Positions 24,021 through 25,956 of a DNA stretch of 25,956 nucleotides are shown here, piece by piece. The position numbers were made by a program, and so were the translations under genes. Numbering within the stretch: the stretch's first letter is position 1; every line of letters begins with the position of its first letter. The notes under the pieces were generated by a model. That model was given only the letters and a program-made list of their open reading frames with translations, ran no database searches and was not told where the DNA came from. This DNA comes from CAZOHN01 sp964579325 (lineage in GTDB: Bacteria; Pseudomonadota; Alphaproteobacteria; Rhodobacterales; Rhodobacteraceae), in the NCBI GenBank assembly GCA_964579325.1, contig CAZOHN010000033.1, positions 1-25,956 on the forward strand, given 5' to 3'.

Positions 24021-24464
24021 TCAGTCGCGGGTCCTCTTCATGACGGAGATCAGGACGGCAAGCGCGGTCGCCGTGGCCGCGATTCCCCACACCAGCGGCT
24101 GCCGCCAGAAAGGCGGGGTGGCAAGCTGCGCCTTGCCGGACGCGGTATCGGGATTGGGCGGCGCCAGGAAAGCCACGCCGTAGAGGTGCGCTGCGGAGAT
24201 CGCGACAAGCAGCACGATGCAGAAGACCATGGCGACGATCATGGCAACCGTCAGGACTTTTCGGACCGGGACCCCGGGCCGGGCCATCGGCAAGAGGTTG
24301 TTCACCAGTCCGGCAATAACGACCAGCACGCTGCCGACCGCGAAGAGCCTGATGCTGAACGGCTGGAATATCAGAGCCAGAGCGAAGATCCCCAGCCCGA
24401 TGATCGCGTATTCCAGACGAAGTGCACCTTCGCGCGACATGCCCTTGGGTCCTTGATCATTCAT
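24021..24464 (-). CDS. Small four-helix membrane protein in a sugar ABC operon, unknown function
   Basis: A 147-residue protein I cannot assign to a named family. Four hydrophobic segments are visible at about residues 17-36, 40-58, 68-92 and 123-142. Short basic loops lie near residue 61-68 (MARPGVPVRK) and at the C-terminus (MKRTRD). The start overlaps the ATPase stop by ATGA, and the stop is one base before the kinase start, so it is embedded in the transporter-catabolism operon. The position suggests an accessory membrane part of the importer, but there is no motif to support a specific role. Confidence 0.75.
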   Translation of the reverse strand: MNDQGPKGMSREGALRLEYAIIGLGIFALALIFQPFSIRLFAVGSVLVVIAGLVNNLLPMARPGVPVRKVLTVAMIVAMVFCIVLLVAISAAHLYGVAFLAPPNPDTASGKAQLATPPFWRQPLVWGIAATATALAVLISVMKRTRD

Positions 24465-25549
24465 GTCCGCACCGCCTTTCCGTCCTCGGCAAAGACATGC
24501 ACCTGGCCCGCCTCTGGCAGCAGATGTAGCGGTTCGCCGATCTTCACTTTCCGTTCGCGCGGCACGACCACGCGGATATCGCCTCCGTCGGACGTGCGGG
24601 CATGGATCAGGGTTTCCGCCCCCATCGGTTCGATCAGTTCCGCCACCGCTCCGATGGTCTGAGGCCCAGCCTCCTGCACCGGCGAGAAGGCGCGCGGCCG
24701 CACGCCGATCTTGATCTTCGACGGCTTCAAGCCCGCCACCGCCGGATCCGTCCGCACCAGAACTTTCACGCCATTCAGGGCCAACGTGGCCTGCTGCCCC
24801 TCGACGCCGATCAAATCGGCATCAAGCAGGTTCATCTGCGGCGTACCGATGAAGCTGGCCACGAACTCGTTTGCAGGCTTGGCAAAGACTTCATGCGGAG
24901 TGCCCACCTGTTCGATCCGTCCATCGCGCATGATGGCGATACGGTTTGCCATCGTCAGCGCCTCGAGCTGGTCGTGTGTAACGATCACCGTGGCCTTGGA
25001 GAGGCCTTGCAGGACTTCCTTGATCTGGCCGCGCATCGAATGCCGCAGTTCCACATCGAGCCGCGAAAGAGGCTCGTCGAACAGAAAGCAATTGGGATCG
25101 CGCGCGATGGCCCGGGCCACGGCAAGGCGCTGTTTCTCGCCCTCGGAGATCTGTCCGGGCATCCGGTCCAGCACCTCGGTCAGGTGCATGATCCGGGCAA
25201 CGTTCAGCACCCTCGCATCAGCGTCGGCCTTGGATAGCCGTTCATAGTGCAACGGCATGGCGATGTTCTGGCCAACGGTCAGCGCCGGATAGAGCGCGTA
25301 GAACTGGAACACCATCGCGATGTCGCGCTTCTCGGGCGGCAACTCGTTCATGCGCTGGCCTGCGATGATGACATCGCCCGAGGTCGCGCGCTCCAGCCCC
25401 GCGATCATGCGCAGCGTCGTTGTCTTGCCGCAGCCCGACGGCCCCAGAAGGCACAGCACCTCGCCGGCCCCGACCGACAGGTCTGCATCGCGGACTGCCA
25501 CGAAGTCTCCGAACCGCTTGGTTACCTTGCGAATTTCGATTGTCGACAT
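24461..25549 (-). CDS. Carbohydrate ABC transporter ATP-binding protein (MalK/UgpC type)
   Basis: A 362-residue ATPase with a C-terminal OB-fold (TOBE) regulatory domain. Walker A is GPSGCGKTT (36-44), Q-loop VFQFYALYPALTVGQNIAMP, Walker B FLFDEPLSRLD and switch VTHDQLEAL. The signature is ISEGEKQRLAVARAI, where most MalK-like proteins have LSGGQ; the central Gly is kept. The C-terminal part contains IGTPQMNLLDA and KIGVRPRAFSPV, typical of the TOBE region. It starts one base after the upstream permease stop and its stop overlaps the membrane-protein start by ATGA. It powers the MalG-type permease at the window end. Confidence 0.93.
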   Translation of the reverse strand: MSTIEIRKVTKRFGDFVAVRDADLSVGAGEVLCLLGPSGCGKTTTLRMIAGLERATSGDVIIAGQRMNELPPEKRDIAMVFQFYALYPALTVGQNIAMPLHYERLSKADADARVLNVARIMHLTEVLDRMPGQISEGEKQRLAVARAIARDPNCFLFDEPLSRLDVELRHSMRGQIKEVLQGLSKATVIVTHDQLEALTMANRIAIMRDGRIEQVGTPHEVFAKPANEFVASFIGTPQMNLLDADLIGVEGQQATLALNGVKVLVRTDPAVAGLKPSKIKIGVRPRAFSPVQEAGPQTIGAVAELIEPMGAETLIHARTSDGGDIRVVVPRERKVKIGEPLHLLPEAGQVHVFAEDGKAVRT

Positions 25550-25550
25550 G

Positions 25551-25956
25551 TCAGCGTTTCACCGTGCCGAAGGTCACGCCACGCAGAAGATGCTCCTGCA
25601 GGAAGAACGTGACGAGGAAGACTGGGATCAGGAACAGCGTCTCGATGGCCGCCAGAAGCGTCCAGTCGGTGCCGCGCCCACCCGATGACACGGCCTGGTT
25701 CATCGCGACAGGCACGGTGCGCGTGTCGGAGCCCGACAACAGCAGGGCGAACAGGAATTCGTTCCACGTCAGGATGAGGCCGAAGACGAAGGTGGCCGCA
25801 AGGCCGGCGACCACCTGTGGCAGGCAGATCTTGTAGAAGACCTTGACCCCCGAGGACCCGTCGATCCGGGCGGCATCCTCGACATCGAGCGACAGCTCGT
25901 CGAAGAAGCTCTTCATCATCCAGATCGTGAAGGCGAGGTTGAAGGCGGTGTAGAGC
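25551..25956 (-). CDS. Carbohydrate ABC transporter permease (MalG type), partial
   Basis: The C-terminal 134 residues of a MalFG-type permease; the start lies beyond the window edge. It contains the EAA loop EDAARIDGSSGVKVFYKICL that docks into the ATPase, followed by membrane helices (AATFVFGLILTWNEFLFALL and LLAAIETLFLIPVFLVTFF) and the typical end HLLRGVTFGTVKR. The stop is one base before the ATPase start. A second permease and a binding protein are expected upstream, outside the window. Confidence 0.92.
   Translation of the reverse strand, partial: LYTAFNLAFTIWMMKSFFDELSLDVEDAARIDGSSGVKVFYKICLPQVVAGLAATFVFGLILTWNEFLFALLLSGSDTRTVPVAMNQAVSSGGRGTDWTLLAAIETLFLIPVFLVTFFLQEHLLRGVTFGTVKR

Noticed and set aside
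22032..25956. Calling the right-hand operon a rhamnose utilisation operon
   Set aside because: Only a mutarotase-family protein points there; no rhamnose isomerase, rhamnulokinase, aldolase or rhamnonate dehydratase is visible.
1..25956. CRISPR arrays, tRNA or rRNA genes, prophage or defence genes
   Set aside because: No regularly spaced repeats, cloverleaf-like segments, rRNA motifs, or phage or defence protein motifs were seen on either strand.

Overview
The window is GC-rich bacterial DNA with dense, short-spaced operons, TRAP and ABC solute importers, and alphaproteobacterial-type insertion-sequence relics. Gene content and style suggest a Rhodobacterales-like alphaproteobacterium (inference from protein style; no rRNA or marker gene is present). 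Nothing here looks like phage, CRISPR or tRNA.

Region 1 (1-10.5 kb) is an accessory segment with a relic of the same IS5-type subgroup at each end, in opposite orientation. Position 1-70 is an internal piece of an IS5-type transposase, joined abruptly to the truncated 5' end of an IS481-type transposase (71-347, minus). Next come a LysR regulator (minus) divergent from a TRAP transporter operon (SBP, small and large membrane subunits). The operon continues, translationally coupled, into an Asp/Glu/hydantoin-racemase-superfamily protein that lacks both usual catalytic cysteines, and then into a decayed AtzA/TrzA-type amidohydrolase. The amidohydrolase is cut off by a decayed IS3-family element (about 6353-7532). 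An XRE-type HTH gene and a SulP-STAS anion transporter follow. The segment ends at a 465-bp internally deleted IS5 derivative (9970-10434).

Region 2 (10.5-19.3 kb) holds two ribose/fructose-type sugar ABC importers in a divergent arrangement. On the minus strand: NAD-dependent epimerase, SBP-A, SBP-B, a two-domain ATPase and a permease. On the plus strand: a single-domain ATPase, a permease and a LacI-family regulator. SBP-A probably serves the plus-strand ATPase/permease and SBP-B the minus-strand pair. The 162-bp divergent region carries AT-rich palindromes that are candidate LacI operators, and one 9-bp motif recurs upstream of SBP-B.

Region 3 (19.8-25.96 kb) is a carbohydrate catabolism locus. 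A DJ-1/PfpI protein (minus) is divergent from a D-tagatose 3-epimerase-type sugar epimerase and an SRPBCC protein (plus), with a perfect 12-bp palindrome between them. A tightly packed minus-strand operon converges on these: MalG-type permease (cut by the window end), MalK-type ATPase, small four-helix membrane protein, PfkB kinase, SDR dehydrogenase and rhamnose-mutarotase-type protein. Four of its junctions are ATGA overlaps or 1-nt gaps. The likely logic is import, mutarotation, epimerisation or oxidation, and phosphorylation of an unidentified sugar or polyol.

I saw no clearly new biological system. The most interesting points are the cysteine-less racemase homologue, the MITE-like IS5 derivative, the intact active-site geometry of the tagatose-epimerase homologue, and several undescribed operator candidates.
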